Of a stretch of DNA of 64,000 bases, positions 54,360 through 63,957 are shown piece after piece (the stretch's first letter is position 1; the number at the start of each line of letters is the position of its first letter). The position numbers and the translations under genes were made by a program. This DNA is from Streptomyces sporangiiformans. GTDB taxonomy: Bacteria; Actinomycetota; Actinomycetes; Streptomycetales; Streptomycetaceae. Under the pieces are notes generated by a model. The model was not told the origin of the DNA. It saw only the letters and a program-made list of their open reading frames with translations, and did no database searches. The DNA lies in assembly GCF_005768555.2 (NCBI RefSeq), contig NZ_VCHX02000173.1, positions 23,351-87,350 of the forward strand, written 5' to 3'.

Positions 54360-55360
54360 GATGAGGGTTGTGATGCTGATCTCGCCGCGGTGGGTGCCAA
54401 GTTGGCGGCGAAGGATGCTCGGATCGATGCGCTGCTCGTGCAAGTCCGGGAGCTGACCGCGCAGGTCCGAGAGATCGTGCTGCGGCTGTCGAAGGACTCC
54501 TCCACCTCGTCTAGACCGCCGTCCTCGGATGGGCCCGGGGGCCGTCCGAAGAGCAACTCCTCGCGTAGGAAGCCCGACCGCAATCATGGCAAGCAGTCCA
54601 AGAATCCCGCGACCCCGCTGCGCGAGGTCGAGGTCGGAGACCATCGGACCGCAATCCTCGCACCGGCCTCGTGCCAGGGCTGGGCAACGCTTCTGGCCGG
54701 CGTACCCGCGGTGGGGGTGCGATGGCGCCAGGTCTTCGACCTGCCAAAACCCGCTCCCGTTGAGGTGACCAAGTGCGCGGCCGCGACCAAGTACTGCCCG
54801 GGCTGCGGCGCGCGGGCAAGCGGTGCGTTCCCGCACAGTGGAGTCCGCAGCCCAGTAGGGGCCCAAGGTCACTACCAAGGTCGCCTACGCGGTCTTGGCC
54901 ACCACCTGCCGATCCACCGTCCGACGCTGCTGGTCATAGCGTTGTGCGGGCTGAAGGTCTCCACCAGGTTCGCTGCCTGTCTGCGGGGACGTGCGGCGCG
55001 ACTGCTGGGGGACATCTCCCTGCCGACGCTCCGCGCCTGATCGCCCGCGCCACGCGGAGGAGAACTTCACCCGCAGCGCGGACAGTATCGACGCCAGCGG
55101 GGTCCTGCACCACCTGGCTGGAGTCCTCGTACGCGACGGCTACGACGGCTACACCCACCTCCACCACGTTCTGCACGCCTGGTGCGGCGTCCACCTGCTG
55201 CGCGACTGCGCGGCATCCACAACGCCGACCCCGAGGACCAGTTGTGGGCCTGCGCCATGGCCTACACCCTTTGGGCAGCCAACCGCCTCGCAGGTGCGGC
55301 CCGCGCCGTCGGCCGGGGCGACGCACTCGACGCCGATGAACTCGACACCGTCAACGAACC
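54360..55360 (+). pseudogene. IS66-family transposase remnant
   Basis: The N-terminal piece carries LSKDSSTSSRPPSSDGPGGR, the IS66 TnpC signature, then KYCPGCGARASG with the zinc pair. In another frame, from about 55040, VLVRDGYDGYTHLHHVLHAW and a CGVHLLRDC block belong to the catalytic domain. A third frame gives DPEDQLWACAMAYTL. Several frameshifts and missing stretches make it non-functional. It lies just beyond the dpd restriction operon. Confidence 0.8.
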
Positions 55361-56311
55361 AAGATCATCTCTTGGGATTCCTAAGGGGCGTTCAGCTCCG
55401 CCGGAGAGACTTCTCAGAGACTTTTACTGCGTAAGACAGCAAGTGCACGACAGTCCCGAAAGGCGCATTACCGCAGGTTACACATAGATGAAACCGCAGG
55501 TAGCGGCAGATATGTCGGGCTGTACGCCGGATTCTGTTCCGAAGAGCAGCCTGGCACCCGGCCACTGACAAGACGTTTCCGCCAAGAGCACCAGACGCTT
55601 CGGGTACGGGGCGTGGCACAGCCACTCCTCGACGACGCATCCGGACAGACTCACGCGGCCACAAGGACACCGCCGGTGATGATCACGGGGTGTTGACGCC
55701 GAAGGATGACCTCCCCTGCCGGAAGGCCCCGGCATGCGACGACCGGCTGGCGCTCGCCTCCGGTCGTCGCATTCCAGGGACATCAATATGTCGACGCGTC
55801 TGCCGACGACGCGGGGCGGCCACCGTGAGCGTGTCCGCCACGGTCGCCGGGGATGTGGCGCGACCAGCCCATTGGAGCGGCTCCTGCGAGGGCTTGAACC
55901 TGCCGCCGATGCAGATGCAGCGGTACAACCCTCTCGATCACCAACTGCCCGCCCCCGACCGACGATTTCCCCCATTCCTATGTCCCGCATCCCCCGCCGG
56001 GGGCACCCTGTATGAGGTGCCTAAAGACCCCGTCATCAGCGGAAACGCCGTGGTCGGGGTCTTCGCGTGTGTGCAGCCAGTTGCCGCCGGATGCAGCTCC
56101 ATGACAGTGATCACGTTGTAATGACGTGTTGATCTTGAGGCGCTTCACAGCAGGTCAACGGACGCTTACTGAGGCGCGCGCTGCGCGTTCTCGCCGCTCA
56201 ATGCACCGCGTCAGTGCTTGGTCGTGAGGCCGCCGGAATGACTGCAACGTGCTCGTGGAGGCACTCAGTCTCTGGCCTGAGTCAGCCAATCGCGTCGTAT
56301 CGTCCCCAGCC
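55361..56311. other. Non-coding region rich in inverted repeats
   Basis: No gene I can support. It contains a 13-bp perfect stem at 55734-55772 (ATGCGACGACCGG/CCGGTCGTCGCAT, 13-base loop), a CCCCCGCCGGGGG palindrome near 55991, and a 9-bp stem AAGACCCCG/CGGGGTCTT at 56024-56063. It could hold a structured RNA, IS ends or a recombination site. Confidence 0.5.
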
Positions 56312-56836
56312 ATGGAGATAGGCGACCTGCCTGGGTGGGCAGCTCTGGCGGTATCGATCGTTTCGGTGATCATCAGCTACCGGCTCGGCGTCCGTTCTGC
56401 TCGGGCATCGGAGCAGTCAGCTCAGGCATCGCAGGTGTCTGCACGGGAGGCACGACGTTCGTCGGATGCTGCCGAGCGGTCAGCAAGCGCGGCGGAGGGC
56501 TCACTCGCTCTTCAGCGGCAGGAAGCTGAAGAGCGGCAACGAGCGGCAGAGCCACAGGTGGAGTTGCGAGTCGAGCGCACGGGAGGCGGCAGCCGCTTGC
56601 GTCTTCGCAACGTTGGTGGAGCCGTGGCAACGCGAGTGACGATTCACGATGCCCCGGGCATCAGCACCCAAGATCGAGCGTTCAACTTCCGAGCCGGGAT
56701 CAGCAACGTGGAACTCGCTCCTGGAGAGGCGCGCGAGTTCTTGATCTATCGGACGGGAAGCCCGCGCATGCCGACGCACCTTTGGGTCACATGGCAAGGG
56801 CAGGAAGAGCGGGTCGCACTCGCGGTTCCGGCGTGA
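56312..56836 (+). CDS. Membrane-anchored coiled-coil protein of unknown function
   Basis: 174 residues. One N-terminal transmembrane helix (AALAVSIVSVIISYRLGV, residues about 10-27), an Ala/Ser/Glu/Arg coiled coil (residues 30-75), then a small beta domain with RLRLRNVGGAVATRVTI. A common actinomycete layout of unknown role. ATG 56312 is preferred because the hydrophobic helix then lies at the start. Confidence 0.6.
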   Translation: MEIGDLPGWAALAVSIVSVIISYRLGVRSARASEQSAQASQVSAREARRSSDAAERSASAAEGSLALQRQEAEERQRAAEPQVELRVERTGGGSRLRLRNVGGAVATRVTIHDAPGISTQDRAFNFRAGISNVELAPGEAREFLIYRTGSPRMPTHLWVTWQGQEERVALAVPA

Positions 56837-56869
56837 CGATGAAGTCCAGCAGTCCCGCTCACGAGTCCA

Positions 56870-57604
56870 CTGCCCTGGGATGGCCCGAGATAGGACATCT
56901 TCGCGGCAAGGCGGAGGTCGTCGGCGGGCCGGTGACCGGGAGACGCTGGCGGCGATCATCTTCGTGGCTTCCTCGGGCTGCACGTGGCGGCAGTTGCCGC
57001 CGGTGTTCGGTCCGGCTTGGCCCACCGTCTATGGGCGTTTCGCTTAGTGCAGCCGGGCGAGGGTCTGGGCCAGGCTGCACCGGGTCATCCTCGACGAACT
57101 CGGTGCCAGAGGTGAGCTGGACTGGTCGCGGTGCGCGATCGCCTCCGTCAGTGTGAGGGCGGCAAAAGGGGGCCACTGACCGGACCGAATCCGACCGACC
57201 GTGGCAAACCAGGATCGAAAATCCACCTGATCACGGACCGGAACGGACTGCCCTTGTCGCTGGGCGTCTCCGGCGCCCACATGCACGACAGCCAGGGCCT
57301 CGAACCACTCGCACGCGGTATCCCGCCCATCCGCTCACGGCGCGGCCCGCGCCGTCGGCGCCCTGCCAAGCTCCATGCCGACAAGGGCTACGACTACGAC
57401 CACCTGCGCCGATGGCTGCGCAAGCGCGGCATCCGTCACCGCATCGCCCGCAAGGGCATCGAGTCCTCACAGCGGCTCGGCCGACACCGTTGGGTCGTTG
57501 AGAGGACGGTGTCCTGGCTCGCCGGATGCCAACGCCTGCACCGCCGCTACGAACGCAAGGCCGAGCACTTCCTGGCGGTTGCCGCACCACATCCGCACCA
57601 GTAA
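56870..57604 (+). pseudogene. IS5-family (IS427-like) transposase remnant
   Basis: The first frame reads GDRETLAAIIFVASSGCTWR and QLPPVFGPAWPTVYGRFA, then a TAG stop (57045-57047) where IS5 proteins continue, then VWARLHRVILDELGARGELD. At an A4G5 run near 57166 the homology shifts to GPNPTDRGKPGSKIHLITDR, and ends with GRHRWVVERTVSWLAGCQRL and a truncated tail. The N-terminus is missing. The frame change may be the family's normal programmed shift, but the stop and truncations mean it is dead. Confidence 0.75.
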
Positions 57605-57793
57605 CCGTCACGGCAATGCAACCAGACTCACCCCAGTTCAGACCCTGATCCGAGTTGCTTCGGGTCGAAGAGGTCGCGTGAGCCGACTTCGCCGGCGGGC
57701 GTGCCGCCCGGCCCTCGACGTACCGTGGCGGTCGCCCGCGCAAGGACCCATCCGCACGGTCCGCGAGGCCGGCCCGAGTGCGCGGCGGCAGCG

Positions 57794-58684
57794 TCAGGTG
57801 GTGAGTGCGGTGCGCAGGGCGTTGGCCATCAGTTCGATGGCCTCCTTGCCGGCCGGCACCGGGCCGGTGTGTGTGAAGTAGTGGTCGACGTCCTCGAAGA
57901 CGCGGTGGGTGACTGGGACGCCTGCGGCGTCCAGGGCCTTGGCGTAGGCGTCGCCCTCGTCCCGCAGGCGGTCGTTCTCCGCGGTGATGACCAGGGCGGG
58001 CGGGAGCCCGGCAAGGTCGTCGGCCAGACCGGGAGAGACGAGGGGATGGGCGCGGTCGGCAGGATCCGGGAGGTAGGCGGCGGTGAAGACACGCATGAGG
58101 TGGGGGCTGAGCAGCGGCTTGGCGATGGGGGAAAGCTTGGTGGCGGGGTCGGAGAGCTGGTCGAGCGGTGCGGAGTCGATGATTTGGAGCCGGGGCGAGA
58201 AGGTGCCGCGGTCTCGGGCCGTGCGACAGACCGCGGCGGTGAGGTTGGCCCCGGCGCTGTGTCCGCCCACGGCGAGTCGCGAGCCGTCCCAGTTGTTGGC
58301 GGGGCCGTTCTCGACGACCCACGCGGTGACGTCGTATGCCTGGGTGACGGGTGCGGGGTACGGCCGCTGCGGGGCGACGGCGTAGTCCACGTTGATCACG
58401 ACGCAGCCGGCCGTGGCGGCTATGTAGCGGCAGATGTGGTCGTCCTGCTCGGGGCGGCCGACGACGAAGCCGCCGCCGTGGAAGTTGACGTACACGGGGG
58501 CGGGGGTGCCGGTGGCCGGCGGGCGGTAGACAGTGCAGGTCACCGGTCCGGCACCGGTCTCCACCCGGAGGGATTCGGTGCGTTTCGGGATGTCGGTGAA
58601 GCGCAGGTCCTTGTGCACGCGGGCCATCATGCCGCCGAGCAGCAGCTGGATCCCTCTGGCCTGGATTCTGGGACTGATGGGCAT
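57794..58684 (-). CDS. HSL-family alpha/beta hydrolase
   Basis: 296 residues. The HGGGFVVG oxyanion motif near residue 69, the nucleophile elbow GHSAGAN near 141, and Asp and His near 240 and 270 give a full catalytic triad of the hormone-sensitive lipase family. Cytoplasmic esterase acting on short acyl esters. Stand-alone; no operon partner. Confidence 0.88.
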   Translation of the reverse strand: MPISPRIQARGIQLLLGGMMARVHKDLRFTDIPKRTESLRVETGAGPVTCTVYRPPATGTPAPVYVNFHGGGFVVGRPEQDDHICRYIAATAGCVVINVDYAVAPQRPYPAPVTQAYDVTAWVVENGPANNWDGSRLAVGGHSAGANLTAAVCRTARDRGTFSPRLQIIDSAPLDQLSDPATKLSPIAKPLLSPHLMRVFTAAYLPDPADRAHPLVSPGLADDLAGLPPALVITAENDRLRDEGDAYAKALDAAGVPVTHRVFEDVDHYFTHTGPVPAGKEAIELMANALRTALTT

Positions 58685-58915
58685 GGTCCGGTCCGCCTAG
58701 CGCTACAAGTTTAAAATGACAGGATTCCTGATAATGGACGCTGATCTCGCGTCGCGCAACAGTGAGCGCACTGTCTCCCGAACGGGAGCACTGGGTGACG
58801 GGCACGTCCCCGGGCCTCTGCTGATCATCGCGATCGCCGGCTCGTGCAGCTTGGTGATCGCGTCGCGGTCGCCACCGCCCCGGCCGGCCCTGAGCCCTCG
58901 CTCTCGGGGCCGACG

Positions 58916-59602
58916 TCAACTTCCGGGCGAAGTACGGCAGTTGGCGGGACTGGTGCCGTACCGTGCCTTGAACGCCCGGGAGAAGTGTGACGGGTCCTTG
59001 AAGCCGACGCGCAGGGCGATGTCGGCGATCGTCGGGGCGTCATGGCCCGGCCGCCTCAGCAGCATGGTGCGGGCCCGGTCGAGTCGCCGGTCGTAGAGCC
59101 AGGTCCGGGGCGTGGTTCCCGCTTCCTGGAAGAGCTGGTGGAGATAGCGCAGGGAGAAACCGAGGGCGTGGCCGACGGCGAGCAGAGTGAGCCCGGGATC
59201 GTGCAGCCGTTCGTCCAGGTACTCCTTGGCCCGACTCAGGTCGCGGCGGTGGACGGCCCACCCCGCTGCGTCGACGCTGTTTCCATGGGCGTCGCACACA
59301 GTGGCGAGAAGGTCCAGGACGTTCGCCGTGACCGAGCGGGCCGGCCCTTCGTCGAGAGCGCGGCCCTCTTCGGCGAGCGCGCGCAGGACGGGGCTGACGA
59401 ACGCGCCCGGGCCGCCCGTGGCCCGGAACGGCACGGCTGTGATCCGTTCGGCCGCCGCGCACCGGGAGGTGAGCATCCCGCGCGGTATCTGCAAGACCAC
59501 CGAGCGGAAGCGCTCCTCGAATCGGAAGGCGTACGGCCTGACGCTGTCGACCAGTGTGAAGTCGCCCGGTCCCATCGCGCCCCACCGGTCGTCCTGCCGC
59601 AC
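58916..59602 (-). pseudogene. AraC-family regulator, 5' truncated
   Basis: The reading of 228 residues starts inside the sensor domain; homology runs on upstream to about 59680 (RTPALVRRAEGEDFF) without a start codon. The C-terminal AraC HTH pair, RAKEYLDERLHDPGLTLLAV and DIALRVGFKDPSHFSRAFKA, is intact. The N-terminal part of the sensor was removed and the gene now runs into the DUF1707 remnant. It may still be translated from GTG 59602 but is likely non-functional. Confidence 0.65.
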
Positions 59603-59622
59603 GGTCCCGGACCCCTCGCAGA

Positions 59623-59988
59623 TCAGGGTGAGGAAGAAGTCCTCCCCCTCCGCCCGGCGGACAAGTGCGGGGGTACGGGCGGCCCCACACGTTTGACCGC
59701 ACTGAACCTCTGGTCGATCCGGAGTACGTCCTTGACCTCTGCCACGGCCGCGCCGGTCGAGGCCGACACGGGCGGCAGGTCAGCAGTGAGCGCGGTCAGT
59801 TCTCTGACGGTCCGCGCCGACAGGGCAGCCTCCAGGCGCTCGTCCAACTCAGCCGCGGTCAGTCGGCCGTCCCCCGCCGCGACACGCAGCACGTCCACCG
59901 CCCGGTCCCGGTCCGCATGAGAGGCCCGCAGCTCGGGCGACGAGCCGGGGCCGGAGGGCTTCCCGGTGGGCGAGATCTCTCCCGACAT
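59623..59988 (-). pseudogene. DUF1707 protein, 3' truncated by fusion to AraC remnant
   Basis: 121 residues. The N-terminal DUF1707 domain is intact: ELRASHADRDRAVDVLRVAA and GRLTAAELDERLEAALSA. The next segment VLRIDQRFSAVKRVG is the usual start of the C-terminal region, but it then switches to PPVPPHLSAGRRGRTSSSP, which is out-of-frame AraC sequence. The normal membrane or beta segment is lost. Confidence 0.65.
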
Positions 59989-60152
59989 GCTTCCGTCCTG
60001 GTGCCTGTCGAACGTCTTCGCGCGACGCAGACAGCGGCGCGACTAGAGGACTGACGCTATATCGCGACATGGATCCCGGTCAGCCCGATCAAGAAGGAGA
60101 TGTGATGGTTAGCGTGGATCCGCACATCGGCCGGCCTGGGGGCCGTCGCCCG

Positions 60153-60214
60153 CCCCAGGCTTCGCCGCCACCCCAGGCTTCGTCGCCCCGGGGTCGACCT
60201 GGGCTTCGTCGCCC
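60153..60214. repeat. Three short direct repeats
   Basis: CCCCAGGCTTCGCCGCC at 60153-60169, CCCCAGGCTTCGTCGCC at 60171-60187 and CCTGGGCTTCGTCGCCC at 60198-60214, in a gene-free stretch (59989-60244) between the DUF1707 and SRPBCC genes. Confidence 0.7.
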
Positions 60215-60244
60215 TGGACGACGACCCGACAACGACTGCTGGCC

Positions 60245-60703
60245 TCAGGTCGACGCATACGACGACATCAGTTCCTCAAGCTTGTCGAGACTCTGAGTCC
60301 AGCCCTCCTCGTGGAGAGCTTGGCGCCGTTCCGTGGCGAAGTCGCCCTGGCTCAAGACCAACTCGGCCCGTGCGGCGCCGATATCGCGAAGCGACAGCTT
60401 CACCACCGTCTCCCGATCCTCGGGATCGGGATCCTCCCACCGGAAGGTGTACGACAGGCGTTCCGGAGGGTCGACCTCGACGAATTCCCCCGCCAGGTAG
60501 AACAGATCGCCTTCCGGAGGTTGCATCGCGATCCGATAGCTGCCGCCTGGCCGAAGGTCGCTTTCCACACTCGGGATGGCGAACCCGTCAGGGCCCCACC
60601 ACTTGGTCAGTTCCTGCGGTTCGGTCAACGCTCGGAATACGACCGAGCGCGGTGCGCGGAGGACACGCTGCAGATGCAGTCTCAGCTCGCCATCGTGTGT
60701 CAT
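60245..60703 (-). CDS. SRPBCC/AHSA1-domain protein
   Basis: 152 residues. AHSA1-type features: RVLRAPRSVVFRALTEPQEL at the N-terminus, KWWGPDGFAIPSVESDLRPGG, then LSYTFRWEDPDPEDRETVV and a C-terminal HEEGWTQSLDKLEELM helix. These bind hydrophobic ligands or act as chaperone activators. ATG 60703 has a GGAGGAGG ribosome site 6 bases upstream. Confidence 0.88.
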   Translation of the reverse strand: MTHDGELRLHLQRVLRAPRSVVFRALTEPQELTKWWGPDGFAIPSVESDLRPGGSYRIAMQPPEGDLFYLAGEFVEVDPPERLSYTFRWEDPDPEDRETVVKLSLRDIGAARAELVLSQGDFATERRQALHEEGWTQSLDKLEELMSSYAST

Positions 60704-60873
60704 CACGAACCTCCTCCACCGAAGGCCCCGAGATTGACCAGCACGCTCATCCTACGTAGCCCAGCCCCAGACCACGATCTCAGTCGACTGACCTGTGGTC
60801 TGCATGCCGAGAGGCAATGGCGCAAGGCAGCCCTCTGCGCGCCGGGATGATCGGACGGTGCCCGGCGGACGGA

Positions 60874-62232
60874 TCAGAGCGCGCCCCGGGTCCAGGGTCC
60901 GGTGATCGCGAATGTGATGCCGGGGCTCTGGATGTTGACGAAAAGCCAGTTGCCGCCCTTCGGTTCGAACACGGAGCCCGCCCACTCGGAACCCCTGTGG
61001 TCGTCAGCCGGGACGTTCTTGCCCGCGGTGCCGCCGCGCAGGTCGACGCTGTTGACGGCGAAGCGGAAGATCTCGCCCTCCATGGTCAGCCCGTGCACGT
61101 ACTCGGTGCCGCCGCCGTCCTCGCAGAGCACCAGGCCGCCGCGAGGGCTGACACACATGTTGTCCGGTGCGTTGAGCACATCGGCGCCGGGAGAGGCGAA
61201 GAGCACCCGGAACTCGTCGGTGGCCGGGTCGAGTTCGAAGACCTGCCCCTGGCGGGCGGGACCACCGTCGGTCGTGATCACGTAGATGCGGTCGTTGCCG
61301 TACCAGGCGCCCTCGAGGCGGCTGAACACCGCGGCGCCGTTCGCCTGCGCCTGGAGCCGCACCGTGTCCGTCGCCGGGTCGACGTCGTCCACGGGCACCC
61401 AGGAGACGGTGCCGTACGCCTTCTCACTGTCGAGGCGGGTGTCGTACCTCGTGCTGCCGATGCGCAGGGCCTCGAGCCGGCCGCCCTTGGCCAGGTCGCC
61501 CGGCACCGCCGGAACGAACCGGTACAGCGAGGCGTCGCCGCGGTCCTCGGTCTCGTAGACGTAGCCGGTTGCCGGGTCGACGGCGACGGCCTCGTGGTTG
61601 AACCGGCCCATGGCCGTGTAGGGCTCGGGGTTGCCCTTGCCCTCCGAGGCCACCTCGAAGATGTAGCCGTGGCGCTTGCCGGCCGTCGTGGAGAAGGTCT
61701 CCTCGCAGGTGAGCCAGGTGTTCCAGGGGGTGGGACCACCGGCGCAGTTGCGGATGGTGCCGCCGAGGCTGCCGTAGGACTCCAGCCACTGGCCGGCGTC
61801 CGGGTCGAAGACCAGGGTGGTGGTCCCGCCGCCGGCCTCGGGGTTGTAGGCCGGGGCGGTGAAGGCGGGTCCGGCGCCGCGCTCGTGGTTGCGGACGAGG
61901 TGGAGCCGGTCCCCGTACCGGAAGGCGGCCATGCCGTCGTGCGAGCCCGGGGTGCGCACCCCGTCGTCCATGAGGTCGTTCGTCCAGCCATAGGAGATGT
62001 ACTCGAACCCGCGCGGCAGGTGCAGCAGTTCCAGGCCGGTCGCCTGGTCCTTGACCGGCCGCAGCGGGCCGTACCCGGCATCGAACTCGAGCTTGGCCGG
62101 CGCGGCCGCCGCCGTCCGCGCCGCGAGGGCCTGGAACGGGACGGACGCGGCAGCGGCCACGGCAGCCCCGCGCAGGAGGGTGCGTCGTTCAAAACCGGAA
62201 CCGGTCGGTCTTCCGGCGGACTTGCCTGTCAT
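60874..62232 (-). CDS. PhoX/DUF839-family Tat-exported protein
   Basis: 452 residues. Twin-arginine signal ERRTLLRGAAVAAAASVPFQ at residues about 15-34 and cleavage near AAAAPA. The mature part has the PhoX-like beta-propeller: DDGVRTPGSHDGMAAF, TWLTCEETFSTTAG and NHEAVAVDPATGYVYETED, with acidic residues that bind calcium/iron in PhoX phosphatases. Likely an extracellular phosphatase-like protein. Confidence 0.85.
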   Translation of the reverse strand: MTGKSAGRPTGSGFERRTLLRGAAVAAAASVPFQALAARTAAAAPAKLEFDAGYGPLRPVKDQATGLELLHLPRGFEYISYGWTNDLMDDGVRTPGSHDGMAAFRYGDRLHLVRNHERGAGPAFTAPAYNPEAGGGTTTLVFDPDAGQWLESYGSLGGTIRNCAGGPTPWNTWLTCEETFSTTAGKRHGYIFEVASEGKGNPEPYTAMGRFNHEAVAVDPATGYVYETEDRGDASLYRFVPAVPGDLAKGGRLEALRIGSTRYDTRLDSEKAYGTVSWVPVDDVDPATDTVRLQAQANGAAVFSRLEGAWYGNDRIYVITTDGGPARQGQVFELDPATDEFRVLFASPGADVLNAPDNMCVSPRGGLVLCEDGGGTEYVHGLTMEGEIFRFAVNSVDLRGGTAGKNVPADDHRGSEWAGSVFEPKGGNWLFVNIQSPGITFAITGPWTRGAL

Positions 62233-62467
62233 GGGAGTCCTCTCGATACAACGGACCGGGGGCGGCGCGAGTCACCCTAGGAGCAGCCGCCGGATCCTTT
62301 TCCCAACGGAAAGTGAGCATTGGGAGAATCCCTTTCAGCCACCGCGAGGGAACTGTTCAGGCCATGGGTGACGGCCGCACTCCCAACAGGCGGAAGTACG
62401 GGGGGAGAGGATGGGACGGCCGGCGGGACCCGCCTCGCCGTGAACCGCCAAGCTCTGGGCGACGACT

Positions 62468-63907
62468 TCAGTTCCCCTGAGTCGGCTGGATGTTCGCGTT
62501 GAGGCGGAACAAATTGCCGGGATCGTACTTCGCCTTGACCGCCGACAGCCGTTCGTAGTTTCCGCCGTAGCCCTCCCGCAGGAGCTGCTCCCCTTCCTCC
62601 AGGAAGCCGGGGAAGTTGAGGTATACGCCCCCGGTGGAGAAGTGGCGCAGGTCGGCGAAGGTGTCGCGGACCCAGGCCACGTTTCGCTCCGAGTCGCCCT
62701 CGCGGTCCCAGTTCCCCTCGATTCCGAAGAGGTAGGGCACGTCGCGGTTGGCGAAGGCGGTCTCCTGTTCGCCCACCCGTGCCATCGCGCCGCCCTGGTA
62801 CCAGACGTCGATGGTCGAGTCGGGCGAGGGGGCCGCGGCGGCGTGTTCGGTGAGGCGCTCGATCAACTTGTCGCTGAGCTCGGGTGCGTTCACGGACTTC
62901 CAGTAGTAGAGCCTGCCGTCCGGGTAGTCCTCGTCCAGGAACTGCTGCGCCTCGGTGTAGCCGGTGACCTCGCTGAGGTCGCAGAGAGGCTCGGTGACCT
63001 CTCGAAGCGGCCGCAGCGCGCGCTCCCCCTCCTCGGCCGCGGCCCCACCTGCGCCGGGCGACACGGCGAGGAGCGCGACGAAGGGTTCCCCGTGCACCGC
63101 CGCCGGGAACGCCTCGGCCCTGGGTATCCGGCCGACGACGGCGAGCGGTGCCGCCTCCTCGGGCACCTCCGCGACGTAGCGCTCGCAGGCCCTGAGCACC
63201 TCTGCGGCGCGTTCCAAGGGGTAGTACACGTTGCACAGGAAGACCCGGGGCCCCACGGGGTGCAGGCGGTAGTCGAAGGAGGTCACGACGCCGAAGTTTC
63301 CGCCGCCTCCGCGGATCGCCCAGAAGAGGTCCTCGTTCTCGTTCTCGCTCGCGGTCAGCAGCCTCCCGTCCGCGGTGACCACACTGGCGGACACGAGGTT
63401 GTCGCAGCTCAGCCCGTACTTGCGCCGGAGCCACCCCATTCCGCCCGACAGGGTGAGTCCGGCGATGCCGGTCGCCGAGACCACGCCCATGGGTGCGGCG
63501 AGTCCGTACCGCTGGGTTGCGCGGTCCAGGTCTGCCAGGGTGCAGCCGCCTTGAGCGCGGCCGGTGAGGCCGTCGGGGTCGATGTCGGTGTCCGTCATCT
63601 CTGACAGGTCGACGACCAACCCGCCGTCGCAGACGGCTTGGCCGGCCACGCCGTGGCCGCCTCCGCGCACCGCGAGCGGCAGCCCGTTGTCACGGGCGAA
63701 GTTCACGGAGGCGACCACGTCGTCGTCGCCACGGCACCGTGCCACGAGGGCCGGCCGCCGGTCGATCATGCCGTTCCACAGTGCTCGGGTCGGCTCGTAG
63801 TCCGGGTCCTGGGGCCGGATGAGGCGCCCGTGCAGCCGTGCGGCGAAGTCGTCGCTGATCGGCCCGCTCGATGCCGTCTCCGCGCCTCGGGGGTAGTCCT
63901 CGTTCAT
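62468..63907 (-). CDS. FAD-linked oxidase with BBE domain
   Basis: 479 residues. The FAD PP-fold holds LAVRGGGHGVAGQAVCDGG, whose His links FAD covalently, and LSGGMGWLRRKYGLSCDN. The Cys used for second linkage in berberine-bridge enzymes is not in its usual place (MGVVSATGIAG), so a single link is expected. C-terminal BBE segment YGGNYERLSAVKAKYDPGN. ATG 63907 is chosen for GGAGG 8 bases upstream; GTG 63916 is the alternative. Confidence 0.88.
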   Translation of the reverse strand: MNEDYPRGAETASSGPISDDFAARLHGRLIRPQDPDYEPTRALWNGMIDRRPALVARCRGDDDVVASVNFARDNGLPLAVRGGGHGVAGQAVCDGGLVVDLSEMTDTDIDPDGLTGRAQGGCTLADLDRATQRYGLAAPMGVVSATGIAGLTLSGGMGWLRRKYGLSCDNLVSASVVTADGRLLTASENENEDLFWAIRGGGGNFGVVTSFDYRLHPVGPRVFLCNVYYPLERAAEVLRACERYVAEVPEEAAPLAVVGRIPRAEAFPAAVHGEPFVALLAVSPGAGGAAAEEGERALRPLREVTEPLCDLSEVTGYTEAQQFLDEDYPDGRLYYWKSVNAPELSDKLIERLTEHAAAAPSPDSTIDVWYQGGAMARVGEQETAFANRDVPYLFGIEGNWDREGDSERNVAWVRDTFADLRHFSTGGVYLNFPGFLEEGEQLLREGYGGNYERLSAVKAKYDPGNLFRLNANIQPTQGN

Positions 63908-63957
63908 GGTGGTCACCTCCGTCTCTTCAGCATCACGCCGGGCGGAAGGGGGCGCTA

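Noticed and set aside
55500..55620. RNase P RNA-like start (GCCGGATTCTGTTC)
   Set aside because: Only a dozen bases resemble the rnpB 3' end. The conserved P4 helix and later regions are not found.
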